From Iris pallida (taxonomy: Eukaryota > Streptophyta > Magnoliopsida > Asparagales > Iridaceae): a stretch of DNA of 64,000 bases. The notes beneath the pieces are model-generated. The model did not search any database, was not told the origin of the DNA, and was given only the letters and a program-made list of their open reading frames with translations. Within the stretch, counting starts at the first letter, position 1; every line of letters starts with the position of its first letter. Both the position numbers and the translations under genes were made by a program. Below are positions 1-12,247 of the stretch, in pieces. Where the stretch lies: assembly GCA_029216955.1 (NCBI GenBank), contig JANAVB010015600.1, positions 38,852,134-38,916,133 of the forward strand, given 5' to 3'.

Positions 1-870
1 AACCCACAAGTCTTGATTGGGTCAGTTGATGATTTGGTAGCAAAGGGTCACGAGGCGGCGATATGGTCGAGTCGCACGTAGTTGCGAGGCACGGTCACAC
101 GGAAATGGAGCCTCATCGCGTAGTTGTGTCTCTGATTTTGGCCGAAAGGCAAGCACGACTTGATAGGTTAACGTGGTTTGAGTCAACATTGTTGTGCAAG
201 CACGGGATGGTCTAAAGACACAAATAGGCAAGGCGTCGGTCATAAAACTGGTCCTAAGGCAATAGTAGAAAGACAATACAAAAGGGGACTAAGTTGCACA
301 AATTTAAGTAAACGTGTTGGTTTTGTATGGGTGGGCGAGGAGCTCATTCCACCAGTACAGTTGAGTACTGACACCCACTTAGTTTACATGTGCAGGCACA
401 GGTAGAAGCTCGTGGCGCGGAGCTCGCTTGGATGCGTCGAGGCACGGAGTTCCTTGGCGATTCGAAGTGCGCGGCCGCATGGAGTAAAGGCTTATACAGG
501 ACATAATGTATGGACGTCGTCTTCTGAAGCATCCGTTGGATCAAGACTTGTAATTGAGAGATGAGAGAGAGCTGAGTGAACTTGTAAAATGTGAGAAGAG
601 TGAGCTTGAGTGATTGTAATATTGGCCTTGCGCCCCCAATGTAACCGTTGTTTCAATATCAATAAAGAGCTTCTTTGAATAACTTATGTTTGTTCTTAAT
701 TTTCGCTGCTATCATTCAATATCTCTGCTTGGGACTTCTGTGCGACGACCCCGTCACAGCCGCTGAAATCGGCCGTTATGGAACCCGCCTTGCACGAGCG
801 CAATCTAGGCTCGTGCGGCATCACGCCTTAGTGAGGACGATCGCTCCTACGGGAGCGGGGCGTGACACTT
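1..870 (+). mobile_element. 3' part of an LTR (gypsy type), left end outside window
   Basis: This looks like the R-U5 end of a plant Ty3/gypsy LTR. A poly(A) signal AATAAA lies at 661-666, and a GC-rich tail ends in GGGGCGTGACA at 870, the same kind of terminus as the other LTRs in the window (GTGACA or GTTACA). No gag or pol coding is visible. The short open frames here have no family signature. The left end and target duplication lie outside the window, so solo LTR, 3' LTR or fragment cannot be told apart. Confidence 0.5.
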
Positions 871-1931
871 ACACTTATTTACATAAATGAATTTTTAGAA
901 AAAATAATAAATCTCGGATGAATCTTGAACGCCGGGAAGCGGTCCATTCAGCAGGCCGAAGCCCTGCACCAAAAATACTAAAAGCAGTACCCGAACTAAA
1001 AAAATAATAATTATAAATAAAGGATAATAATTATATGAGTCTCAGACTTGGTCCAAATGTCATATTATTGGCTGGCGCCTCAACAAACAGGAATCCTGTA
1101 GCGTTTGTGCTTCGCCAGGCTCATTCGACCTATAAGGTCGTCGCCTAAAAGGTGGTTCAAAAATCCATAAATTCGAAAGCCAACAAAAATAATATATAAA
1201 CGTTTTGCAAAAGTCCAATTTTCAAGTCCCTGATTTTATACGAAAATCCGTTTTAAAAATATTTCCGAAAAATTGGGCAGCATCTCCTCTATATCTGGGA
1301 CAACCCAAAACTGGAAAAATACGCAGACAACTCCAACAATTATCCCAAACCAGGGAAAACCCAAAATTAACTTCCAAAACCATTTTTACATAAAAATTAA
1401 ATTCACAGAACCATTTTCGAAGCTAAATCGGAAACCCGAAATAAAATCGGAAATCCCGAAATGAAGTCGGAACACCACAGCACCCAAAAATCCAGAATAA
1501 CACATTTCAGAAAAATCCGAAATAACCACAGAACATCACAGAAACAATTTCGGAAACTCCGAAACCATTACGCCCACAAAACCGAATTCCCGGGAAGGAA
1601 TCAGGGACCAATCTCATCATCGACTACGGAAACGGGAACGGGAATACGAAATTATACCTTGGGTTGCTCGGCTAGAGCTCTCAGATGATATAAAGAAAGA
1701 AAAGGAACTCGCAGAAAGTGGATCGGCTCGGGACAGCGCCTTGCCGGGGTACGACTGCGCGGGACAGCGGGATTCGGAGATCGGGGCATGGAAAAACACG
1801 GACAGTGGGTTTCGGAAACCCCGAGACAACGCTGGACAGCGCTTGTCGGATCAGCGGGGCGCGAGTGGCCTGGGGGTAAGGTCCGGCGGAGGCCGGAGGG
1901 GGATCGGCCTGGAGGTGGTCGGCCGCGGGCG
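871..1931 (-). mobile_element. Left half of an old minus-strand LTR, split by a solo LTR
   Basis: Read on the minus strand this continues from 5776-6470: a GC-rich leader, then AT-richer DNA with many short TTCGG/TTTCGG words (about 1320-1640). The two halves become adjacent when the solo LTR at 1932-5775 and one GGGCG are removed. The left terminus is not fixed; TGTCAT at 1058 is one possible end and the element may run to 871. No protein domain is seen. Confidence 0.5.
1927..1931. repeat. Target site duplication GGGCG (left copy)
   Basis: GGGCG immediately precedes the TGTAAGCCCC start of the solo LTR and is repeated exactly at 5776-5780. A 5-bp duplication is standard for LTR-retrotransposon integrase. 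Confidence 0.85.
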
Positions 1932-2164
1932 TGTAAGCCCCTGAATTTAGGGCTTATTTTTTTTAATTTTATAAATCAATTATTGCAATAGATATTACTA
2001 TTTGTTTATTATTTGATTTAATGCTCTTTACCGTGACTTGGATTTCTAGAGCATCAGGGATGCCAGTCTCTGGAAACTTTCTTCTTGAAGTTTGTAGTAG
2101 ACGAGATTATCTTCATGTTGATATATCGTGTCCCACTCGAACTTGTTCCCTTGTACTCACGTTA

Positions 2165-2396
<232 letters not shown>

Positions 2397-3489
2397 CACT
2401 CACCCTCTCTCTCTCTCTCTCCTTACTAACACAAACACTCCACCACCCCATCCCTTCCTTTACAGCCAACACCCCCCTCCTGTTCACGTACAGCCCACCC
2501 CCCATCTCTATCTCACTTCTCTCTCTAAATATCACACTCTCTCCCCTCTCTTACTTAATAATACACACATACATACTTCTCTCTCTCTCTTTCTAATCCC
2601 TCTCACATCTCTCTAACAGCAGCTCCCCCATGCTTGGCCGAGCTTCCCCCACCATTCGGCCGAGCCCCCCCTTTCTCCTCCTCTTCATCATTCTCAACAT
2701 CATCTTCCTCAACTCCCATACACCACTCCATAACCATCTCCACCATCATCATCTAACACCACCGCTACCACCATCAACCACCCGTCGTCGTGTCCACGGC
2801 CGGCCGTCGCTGCCGTCGTGCCCCCTTGGCTGGCCACAGCGCCAGGCCGACGAGCCCTCCGCGGCCAGAACAACGCCAACAGCAGCTACAGCGGCAGCTA
2901 TGCCCAGCTGTGCGCGCGCTACCGCCGGCGAGAGCCTCCCCGCGGTCGGGCGCACCCCCGCGCAGGCCCCCATGGCCACTGCCTTCTTCCCCGGCGCGAG
3001 ATTCGTGCGTTTAGCACGTAGTTCCGTCGACGCGCGTGCGGAAAAGTTTCAGAATTCGTGCTTCTAGGCAGCGACTTCGTGTCGATTTTTTGGAGAATTC
3101 GACCGTTGGATCGGCGATTTCTTCGCTCCGTCACAATCTCGGTATATACCCCTTCATCCCTCTCAAATTTTATCCGTTAATTTCGTCGTTTGATACATCA
3201 AAACCGGCCACCAAATTGACGTTTTAATTTGTACTATTTTTGGACAGTTTTGCGATGCCAACTTCGCGGGTTCGTATCTTCGCCGTAACAGCTTCGTTTG
3301 GTGCGCCGTCGGTTCCTGTGCACAGCTGGTATAACCCTCTTCCTGCCCCCCTTTAGATTTTATTTCAGTTTGAGCTTGTTAGGTCGGTTGAATTCGACGC
3401 CAAAGTTGGCCGTTCGAATTCTTAGAGTTGCACTTATAAAATTCTATTTTTGAACCTGGGACTCCGGATTCAATTTCTGACACCACCAG

Positions 3490-4080
3490 TAGACTCGTGA
3501 CGTCGTTTTGGCCTGTTTTCATATAAAGTTTGTTAGATTTGGAGGACGTGGGCCCTGGCACGTATTTCGGTGCAAAGTGGGTCCCACAGTCCGGGTCAAC
3601 GGGACTTTTTGACGCCGGCTCATCGGAATCCAATTCCAGATATACTGTTGAGTTCGTATCGTCATTCTAGACTTGTTGTCATATAATTTGCTAGGTTTTA
3701 GTGGACATTGGTTCCGGCACGTATTTCGGTGCAAGTCGGATACCAATATCCGGGTCAACAGGTCATTTTGAGATCGGTTCATCGGAATCCAATTTCGGAT
3801 ATACCGTTGAGTTCGTATCGTCATTCTGGACTCGTCGATAAATAATTTGCTGAGTTTTGAGGACATTGGCTCCGACACGCTTTTCCGTGCAAATCGGAAT
3901 TTTAATGTCCTGGTCAACGGACCAATTTGAGATCGGGTCAACGGAATCTAATTCTAGATATGCCGTTGGGTTCGTATCGTCATTCTAGATTCGTGGACAT
4001 ATAATTTGTTAGGTTTAGTGGACTAGTATTCTTGTACGTTTTTCGGTGCAAAGCGGGTCCGACACGGATACCGTTTTGAC
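3490..4080 (+). repeat. 159-bp tandem repeat, about 3.7 copies
   Basis: The landmark TTCGTATCGTCATTCT recurs at about 3653, 3812 and 3971, a spacing of 159 bp, with a more diverged first copy starting near 3490. Each unit also carries GTATTTCGGTGCAA and CATCGGAATCCAAT. The last copy is partial. The array lies within the solo LTR. Inverted related sequence occurs at about 16.38-16.56 kb. Confidence 0.85.
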
Positions 4081-4289
4081 CCGAAATTACCTTTTTTCCC
4101 CTGTGTCCAAATTGGACTTATGGACAGGCTATTCTAGCTATTTCGACCATTCTGAACGCGTTGGCGATGGTTGTTTCACCATCCGACAACATCTGTAGGT
4201 TTTCACCATATTATTATAATCTTTCTCCTTTTGTGGTATTTTGAGATCCATCGATTCCAGTGATTTCACAACCACTGAAATTGAATGTG

Positions 4290-4675
4290 TTGACCCTATA
4301 GATGTTTGTAGAGACTAGCTTTGACCCAGTTTGACCATGGTTGACTAATTTGACTGAACGTCGAAGTAGAGTCAACATTTGACCTAGGTTAGACTAGTTT
4401 TGACCTTGGTTGACCATAGTTGACTATTTTGACCAAAAGTCAACCGAAAGTCAACCGTAGCATAAAATTGATTAGAACTGGACCGAAGTTGACCAGTTGA
4501 CCCAAAGTCAACTGTTAGTCAACGTTAGTCAAGTTTGACCTAGAGTTGACCTAGAATTAACCAGAATTGACCAGTTGACCAAAAGTCAACTGTAAGTCAA
4601 CCCTTGACTTAGATTGACCTAGTTTAACTTGCTTTGACTTGCCTTGACCTAGTTGACTTAGCATGACTTGATTTT
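4290..4675. promoter_or_regulatory. Dense TTGAC (W-box core) cluster in the solo LTR
   Basis: By eye there are about 21 TTGAC on the plus strand and 8 on the minus strand (as GTCAA) within roughly 385 bp, mostly as TTGACC or TTGACT. TTGAC[CT] is the W-box bound by WRKY transcription factors (established knowledge). Whether this block regulates anything is inference; it may equally be a degenerate short tandem repeat. Confidence 0.6.
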
Positions 4676-5775
4676 ACTTCCAAACCCTTATATTGATACA
4701 GTATTCCACCTATAGGTCCACGAGGCACTGTTCTTGGACCAGTTGACATATTCTACCAGATCACAGGCGAGTACATTCTCTGATAATAATTCTGTTTTAT
4801 GATATCTTTTATGTTTCTTGTATTTAGTGTAGATACCCTTGTTCTCTTGACACATTGTTCGCACGGATTGGTATTTCTCTGGATCCCGTCATAAGATGTT
4901 ATTCCTCGCTTTCCTTGGTATATCTTGTGCAAGTCTTTCTTGTTTCTTGTGCATTGTATAGACACGATTCCTGCGAAGGCTAGCTACCCTCTCGGAGAAT
5001 CGCGTGTCATGATGTGTCATGGTTGGATCCACTATACTAGTCGGGGACGGAGAGTATTAGTGTAGATGTGTGGTCATTATCCGCCTTGTTTATTCTTGTA
5101 GACCTTGTTTGATAGCCAATCCTATACTCCACGTAAGATTGGCCGGATCATTAGACCTTGTGCAGACCCAAGCCGGCCACATGTTGAAACTAGTACTCAC
5201 ACACTTAGACAGATGATTCTTGATTCTTGTACATGCCATGATCAGTTTTACTTGCCTTGTTCTAGCTCTAGATTTACCGCTTACCTTGCCATGATACTCA
5301 CATGTACATTTCATGATTCCTTGTATATTCTCTCTATTTACTGCTATATTTTTAATATCGTCTAACTAGAACTGTTATTTGAGTTTTGTGCTCGTTCCAT
5401 CCTGACTGGATATGTTGACAAAATTTTAGGAGTAGTTGTGCCCTCAGTATTGGACTTCATGATGTTGCTAGCTGAGGTGGATCTCACTATTCTTCTACGT
5501 GAGTCGCCTGATAGTTATCTTTAGTCTTGTTGTTCCTTCTTTATTTTTCTGTCTTATGATCCTTGTAGATTCTAGTTGTTCTAGTGATATTATAATTATT
5601 TCTTGTCTTATCTTCCTTAGTTTTCGTGATGTGACATGAGTACATTTCATAGTTATGGATCTTAGATGTTGTAGTTAGTATAGTATACTTGACAGCGTTC
5701 TACCGCCGATACCGCGACGTAGGCTGGGCGTGGCCCACGTATTCGTACCCGTATATCCGGGTGCGGGTCGTGACA

Positions 5776-6470
5776 GGGCGGCTGGACGAGCCGGGCGCGG
5801 CGCTCGAGGAGATCGGGGCCGGTGCTAGGGCGCGCGCGCGGAGGGCGCGAGTCCCCATCGGGGCCGGGCGGAGTTACTGTCGGAGGTGGGCGGCCCCGAC
5901 GAAGCCGCGGGCGGCGCGGGGTTGCGACGGTCGGGTGCCGGCAAAGTGGTCGGGGCTCGGGGCTCGGGGCTCGGGTGCTCGGGTGTTTGGGAAAGGGGTT
6001 TGAGAGTGAAAATGTGGAAATGGGTTTTGAGGGGGAGTTGGTGAATGGGAATAAATGAGAGGGAGAGAAGAATAAGGTGGTGGGAGTAGTGCTGGTGATG
6101 GTGTTATTAAGAAGGGGTGTGGGTGCAAACATGTGGAGTAGAGAGAGTGTTGAGGAGAGGAAGTAGGGGAGTGTGGAGGAGCGGGTTTGCAGGAGGAAGA
6201 TGGGGGCGCGTGTATGGCCTGGTCGTGGGGAGACCAGGCCAAAGGTTTTATTAATATTTTTTTTAATAACTAATAGATCAGGATTTAAAATAAAAAGAAT
6301 GGGTTCGGATTGGGATTGGGTTTCGGGAAACTGGTCCAGGCTCGGTCTCGCAAACAAAAATCCCAATTATTATTTTGAAAATAATTTCGAACTCATTATA
6401 TAATATTAATAAATAGTAATAATATAATAATAAATTACAAATCCATTAAATCTAAAATCTGGGTTTCACA
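5776..6470 (-). mobile_element. Right half (LTR 5' end) of the old minus-strand LTR
   Basis: On the minus strand this starts TGTGAAACCCAGATTTTAG at 6470, runs through AT-rich DNA, then a GC-rich leader-like block up to 5776, where the solo LTR interrupts it. The rest lies at 871-1931. A 234-codon minus-strand open frame over 5662-6366 is Pro/Ser/Arg-rich and crosses the solo-LTR junction, so I do not call it a gene. Confidence 0.55.
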
Positions 6471-6892
6471 AAAATGCAGCAAAAGTGCATGTTTTTCTTC
6501 ACTTGCAGCTCACCTTCTCCTAACCAAACAGCCCCTAAACTAATGCTTCTATGGGAGAACACTTTAGACAAGGGCGCAATCAAAAGTTCAAACTGAGATG
6601 GGATGGACTAGACTAAGGTGGACTAGATGGGGATGTGGGCTGACTTATAAAAAAAATAAAAATATATATCAATAAAAAGAAGAAGAAAATTTGGGACGGA
6701 CTGGAGTGGTTTTGCCTTTGTCTACAGGGATGAGCAATAAACGATGAGAAAACTAAAATTTAACCTTACCAAATAAAATTACTATTTTTTAAACAGCTGT
6801 ACCTTTATACCGTAGTAAAATTCACTTTTATCGTCCTAATAATTTTACAAAGTTTTCTTTCGAGATCTAGTACTACCACTTAGTGTCATTTA
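6471..6892. other. Unassigned spacer with one MITE-like end
   Basis: CCTAACCAAACAGCCCCTAAAC (about 6519-6540) resembles the right terminus of a PIF/hAT-type MITE, but no left partner was found. The remainder is AT-rich with no gene that I can see. Confidence 0.35.
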
Positions 6893-7372
6893 GGGGACGT
6901 TTGGTTCAAGTTTTTATGGCTTGGAAATGGGTTTTGAATTTCTTACCCATGTTTGATATGTTTAGGATTGAAAATTAGGAGGGATAGGAGGGGCTTAGGA
7001 GAGAAAGCCATTCCCATTGACTTGGGAAAGCTATTTCCAAGCCCCCCTTGGGAATAGATTTGCTTTCCTAGGAATGATGCTTGACTATTTTGTTTGGACG
7101 GTTATACCCTCTTTTTATTTTCAGATTTTCAACTTCTATCCCAAACATTTAAATCATCATGAAATTAATGAAAGGATATTAAAGGAAAACTAAATAAATT
7201 AATATTTCTATCTCTTTGTAAACCAAACATGGAGATGAAATTTTTTAAAATTTTGAACTACTTATTTCCAACCTAACCAAACATGGATATGGTAATGTTG
7301 AATTCTTTTTCCATGAAAAAATGAATTGAAAATATATTCCTAAAAATACAAAAACTCGATCCAAACGAGCCC
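6893..7372. mobile_element. PIF/Harbinger-type MITE, 480 bp
   Basis: Terminal inverted repeats GGGGACGTTTGGTTC (left) and GATCCAAACGAGCCC (right) enclose AT-rich, non-coding DNA. A TTA trinucleotide flanks both ends (6890-6892 and 7373-7375), the typical PIF/Harbinger target. No transposase is present, so it is non-autonomous. Confidence 0.75.
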
Positions 7373-7375
7373 TTA

Positions 7376-7913
7376 GTGTCCACACGGTTAGTTGATGTGA
7401 TCTAAACAGATTGTAGGATAAATTTTATTAATATAGGATAAAATACAATGAATTGCACAATTTTTGGGCCATTATACTTTTTAACGCAAGTTGTGCCCAA
7501 GGTCGTCCAATCGTGGGCATGACATCGCACCTCGTGTCGCTTTGCACCCCTTCTTGAGGAGGAATCCTATGAACGCAGAGATTGGGCCACCGTGTCTAAT
7601 GTACGGAAGCTTAAGTACGAACCATCATCCCTTCATCGTGCCTGATGAAGAAATGAAACATATGGCCCACTCATTATACCTCGACCTACCCGCGGTGCAC
7701 TGTCCTTGAGCTAGGACCCCCTACCCGTACATTACGAGTGAGTTTTACTAATATAGTATTATATTTATCGGAGGAAAAAGCATTCATGTAATATTACAAT
7801 AATAAGATAGAAGAACAAATAGCTTTTCCAAGAATAAAATGAGAGAAATTATTAGATGTATTAGGTCCACTTTTATGGATATAGTTACTCAAATCTGATA
7901 AGTCCGGTCCTCT

Positions 7914-7954
<41 letters not shown>

Positions 7955-8000
7955 ATAAGATTGGTTCGGTAACATCATGTCATCTCTTAGTTTTTTTTAC
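7376..8000. other. Unassigned spacer
   Basis: The segment 7480-7730 is less AT-rich but shows no recognisable protein. A CT dinucleotide run lies at about 7916-7950. No gene or element boundary was identified. Confidence 0.4.
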
Positions 8001-8241
8001 GGATTTTTTGACTTTCATCCCACTTATTAATATACATTTGTACTTACATCCCACTTTTTAATTTTATTTGACTTACATCCCACTTTTGTCACGAAAAATA
8101 TTTTTTGTGACAAAACGAATACTTTTCGTGACAAAATAAATACATTTAGTGACAAAAAGTGGGATGTAAGTCTAAAAAAATTAAAAAGTGGGATGTAAGT
8201 ACAAATGCATATTAATAAGTGGGATGAAAGTCAAAATATCC
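8001..8241. mobile_element. Fold-back (hairpin) MITE, 241 bp
   Basis: Two arms of roughly 90 bp are nearly perfect inverted copies: GGATTTTTTGACTTTCATCC at the left and its complement ending at 8241. Each arm carries three ACATCCCAC/CATCCCAC words. The loop (about 8089-8155) holds several GTGACAAAA words. Flanks are T-rich, so the target duplication cannot be fixed. No coding. Confidence 0.75.
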
Positions 8242-9089
8242 CTTTTTTTTAAAAAATTTCTCAGTCTGGTTCAAGATTGAAAAGCTACAAACCTTGGCTT
8301 GGGTTTGTTTATTGCAATGTTATTGTCATAAGAGTTTGAATGTAACTTAGTGGTAATATAATATAATTATAATTATATTACCATGTTTCGTTATAATATG
8401 TAATTAATTATGTAACGTAATATCAATTGAATGTAACTAATTTGCTATTTGATTATGTTTTTAATATTAATCTTGTTTAAAATTATTTCAAATATCATAT
8501 TAGAGTAGAGTCCAATAAATCTGAGCCAAACCGAGGAACTTGGGTTCCTTTTCTATTCCTTTGGGCTCGATCTTGGGATTCATATATTGAACTCGAGGTC
8601 AGATTGGACTTGGCCTCGGCCTAGGCTTATGATTCATCGGATTGGGCTCGGGTTGAGGTCAAGCCCAACACAACAGTTCGGGTTGCTACCTAGAATTGAA
8701 CCAAGTTCTAGTTTTTTTGTATAAGTTGTTATTGCTTTAAACATTTTTTGCGACTGGTTTAAAAAGAAAAATAAATAGAAGCATCCGTGATAAGCAATTT
8801 CAATATAACAACTTATCAAAAATATAAAAAAATGTAAATTTGGAGCATTGACAACAACCTTACACGTGCTACCAAAAACTAAGATTGTGTTTAGTTCATT
8901 GTAATGTAATCATAATGGAATTGGATTTAAAATATAATCGAGTTTGTAATGTAATAAAATTATAATTACATTATCATGTTTGGTTGAAAATAATTAAATC
9001 ATGCAAAGTAATGCCAATTACATTCAAATGTTTGGTTTAATATGTAATTTAATGGAATAGTAATTATTATTTATATTGTTTGACAAACG

Positions 9090-9092
<3 letters not shown>
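8242..9092. other. AT-rich spacer with degenerate MITE-like sequence
   Basis: Segments at 8334-8460 and 8885-9070 repeat words such as GTAATTACATTA and ATGTTTGGTT, as in decayed PIF/hAT MITEs. I could not set boundaries and see no gene. Confidence 0.35.

Positions 9093-9141
<49 letters not shown>
9093..9141. repeat. TA microsatellite
   Basis: Uninterrupted TA dinucleotide run of about 49 bp. Confidence 0.95.
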
Positions 9142-9147
<6 letters not shown>

Positions 9148-9755
9148 GCTGAGAAATCCAATTTTGGGGTTGGTTTTTATGAAAAACCCACCCACATGAT
9201 GGGTTTTATGAAATGCCCAGAATTATATATTTCCACGTTAAGTATTCTAAGATTTCCTTTAGATGCTCTGTATTTACAAAATTAATACCATAACTATCTC
9301 TCCGCACAAACTCAGATTTGGATTGCGATTCTCGTTTCTTCTTCTTCTTCTTCAAGAGAGAGAGAGAGATTTGAACTTCATTGTTCTCATCTTCAGCAAA
9401 GATCGCAAAGATCGTTCGTAGTTCACCATGCTTTTTTTCAGTCGAACTCCGATCATCGCTCATCTTCTTCTTCTTCTTCTTCTTCTTTTCCGATAATTAG
9501 GTCAATTATGGAGAGAATATCTTCTTCTTCTTTTTCATAAGAGTTGGCATCATTTTGAAAGAAGAACGAAAACTCTTGAATTTTTATTCATGTCAAATTT
9601 CTTTCCACAAAACAAAAAAAATAAAAAAATAGGTTTTTGTCAACTGTTCTCCGTCGATATAACACGGAGAATAGTTATTCTCCTGCATTTTAACAAGGAG
9701 AATGCCATTCTTCGTGTAAATTAACAAGAAAAATGCCATTCTTCATGTAAATTAG
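9142..9755. other. Unassigned spacer with CTT runs
   Basis: CTT trinucleotide runs lie at about 9331-9352 and 9463-9486, a GA run near 9357-9370, and two copies of an AATGCCATTCTTC-type word near 9700-9745. No gene recognised. Confidence 0.4.
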
Positions 9756-10366
9756 GAAATAGACACAGGTGTTCAACATGGCAGAAGATAGATATATAGC
9801 CACGGGAGTTATCGTATTTCAGGACACATGAAATGGCCACAAGAAGATCTATTTACCATGTCCAAAGTGTAATATTCATTAGACACGTGAATTCTCCGAG
9901 GCAGAAAGCGAATATATATAGCCACGTGGGGATATTAAGAAATAGACACATGCGTTCAACATGGCAAAAGATGAATATATAGCCACGAGAGTTATCTTAT
10001 TTAAGGGCCCATGAAATGGCCACAAGAAGATCTGTTCACCGTGTCCAAAGTGTAATATTCATTAGACATGTGAATTCTCTGAGGCGGAAAGCGAATATAT
10101 ATAGCCACGTGGGGATTTTAAAAAATAGACACATGTGTTAAATATGACAAAAGATTGATATATGGCTATGTGACTTACCTTATTTAAGGGAACATTATAT
10201 AGCCACATGAAGATCTGTTTATCGTGTCCAAAGTGTTGGGTTCATTAGACACGTCAATTCTCCGAAGCGGAAAGCGAATGTATACAGCCACATGAGGATA
10301 TTTAGAAATAGACACAATTGTTTACCATGGCAACAGAGGGATACATGGCCACGTGAGTATATGACT
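9756..10366 (+). repeat. 183-bp tandem repeat, about 3.3 copies
   Basis: GAAATAGACAC or its variant recurs at 9756, 9939, 10122 and 10305, exactly 183 bp apart. Each unit holds two or more GCCAC words, CACATGAAATGGCCACA, AAGAAGATCT, GTGTCCAAAGTGTAAT and GCGGAAAGCGAAT; several end in the G-box CACGTG. The exact period argues for recent unequal exchange. It may belong to the CACTA element to its right. Confidence 0.9.
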
Positions 10367-10394
10367 ACAAAAAAAAAATGTGTACATGCCACTA

Positions 10395-10545
10395 AACTAT
10401 AACTCATGCAAAGGCAACTATAACTCATTCACGTATGATTTCGGCAACATGCAAAGGCAACTATAACTCATTCCTAAAAAATATAGTTGCTATAATGATT
10501 TTGGCAACATGCAAAGGCAACTATAACTCATTCACGTATGTAACC
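10395..10545 (+). repeat. Short direct repeats GCAAAGGCAACTATAACTCA
   Basis: Three copies of a word of about 23 bp (near 10408, 10450 and 10510) lie immediately right of the 183-bp array. Function unknown. Confidence 0.7.
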
Positions 10546-10579
10546 TGTTAGCAACAAAGTGTATCATATTCCATTTAAG

Positions 10580-10852
10580 ACTTGGAAATAACAAAGTGTA
10601 CCTTCTTTTATTAATGCATAACTGGAAATAAATCTCTTATAATAATTTAATATCATCTCAGTACCTACAATTTTCATAATGATTCACAAATTACAATAGA
10701 AATTTAGCTATAAAGCTTTGTCTTCCACCTTGGCAGCAACAACAAATTGAGAGAGCTAGAGCGGGTCATTTAACTTTGCGTACAAATATACCCTGACAGT
10801 CGGGCCGAAAGTAATCATCTCGGGATTCCTTACCCAAGTCACGATACCAAAA
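10580..10852. repeat. Copy 1 of a duplicated CACTA segment
   Basis: This segment matches 11990-12247 in the same orientation, with scattered substitutions, from AACAAAGTGTA through the words TGACAGTCGGGCC and GGATTCCTTACCCAAGTCA. Copy 2 carries the C-terminus of the transposase-like frame, so copy 1 is the displaced duplicate or a nested deletion derivative. Confidence 0.85.
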
Positions 10853-11190
10853 CGGCTATTTCCTAACGATTTTTTATCGTTGTTAATATGGCGTTGGAAA
10901 ATTTCTTAACGATAAAAAACTATTGGTAAATTTACTTTCCTAACGGTAAAAAATCGTCGCAAAATTCATGTTGTTCACGGTAAAAAACCGTTGCAAAAAT
11001 TCATGTTGCTAACGGTAAAAAACAGTTGGGAATATAAATTTGCTCACAGTAAAAATCGTTGCAAAAATAAATTTGTTAACGGCAAAAAATGTTGTAAAAA
11101 GTAAATTTTCTAATTGTAAAGAACTGTTGCAAAAATAACTTTGCTATCGGTAAAAAACATTAAAAAAATAAATTTTCTAACAATAGAAAA
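10853..11190. repeat. AACGGTAAAAA subterminal-type repeats
   Basis: About ten imperfect units of 30-35 bp alternate TAACGGTAAAAA / CCGTTGCAAAAAT with AATTT spacers. Such clustered short repeats near the ends are typical of CACTA transposons, where they bind the element's own protein. The family fit is inference. Confidence 0.65.
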
Positions 11191-11989
11191 TTATTACAAT
11201 GAGAATTTGTTTATATTACAATGAGAAACAACAAGCAGCATCGGAAGTGAAGTATCCCATTGAGCTGCCAATTTATGAATGATGGTGCAGATGTTCAAAA
11301 TTGCAAGCATGAAGTCACTTGAACAGCCAGCTTTCAATTCATATTTCGATGTCTCCATCAGTCCATCATCTACAAACAACAAGACTTGAAGAACGTCTTC
11401 ATGCATGAAAGAAAAAAAAAGAACTTTTACAAAATCAATTTAAGCAATACCAAGATGGAGTCCGTGGAAATAAAAAAACAAGGATTATAATTGTTACTGT
11501 TGAAATTTTATTTTATTTTTCACTCTTCTAACACGAATTCGTTCATCGTCTTAGCAATTTTGTAACCTTAAAATACCACAGAAAAGAATGGTATCATATC
11601 ATCAACAAGTAATAAATTCCATTAATCAAAGGCAACCATTAAACAAAGAAATCAGCCTAATGGCATAGTCCAAGTCTATAAGCGCAAACCTGGTAAAAGC
11701 CCATAGAATGCCACATCAAACTCGCATTCATCCCAATAATTGACAAGTTCTCAAAGAAGACAAACTTTAGAAGTTCAACCAACAGTAGATGTGAGGCTTG
11801 AACATATCCCAAATATTGTGTATGGAAATATTGTTTAAAGTATTAAAAACACATAGAAATTAATAGCAGAAAATGCGCAATAATCATACTATCTATGGTT
11901 CTAGCAGAAAATGCACATAATAGTAGAAAATGTGCAACTACAAAGTACACATTGGCAACAACAGTAGGAAATAATATTGATATCGATTT
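11190..11989. other. AT-rich interior of the CACTA remnant
   Basis: No recognisable coding. Short minus-strand open frames at 11194-11406 and 11843-12064 have no family signature. Repeated words GCAGAAAATG lie near 11865-11930. Confidence 0.4.
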
Positions 11990-12247
11990 TGTAAATAACA
12001 AAGTGTAGCTTCTTTTATTAATGCATAACTGGAAAAAAAATCTTTTATAATAATTTAATACCATCTTAGTAACTACAATTTTTATAATGATTCATAAATT
12101 ATAATAAAAATTTAACTATAAAGATGTGTCTTCCAGCTTGGTGGCAGCAGCAAATTGAGAGAGCTGGAGCGGATCATTTGGCTCTGCGTACAAATATACC
12201 CCGACAGTCGGGCCAAAAGTAATCATCCCGGGATTCCTTACCCAAGT
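11990..12247. repeat. Copy 2 of the duplicated CACTA segment
   Basis: Direct repeat of 10580-10852. On the minus strand it overlaps the end of the transposase-like frame, so it sits in its original context. Confidence 0.85.

Noticed and set aside
7491..7709. 72-codon plus-strand frame in a less AT-rich patch
   Set aside because: No similarity recognised, no clear promoter or conserved motif; may be chance.
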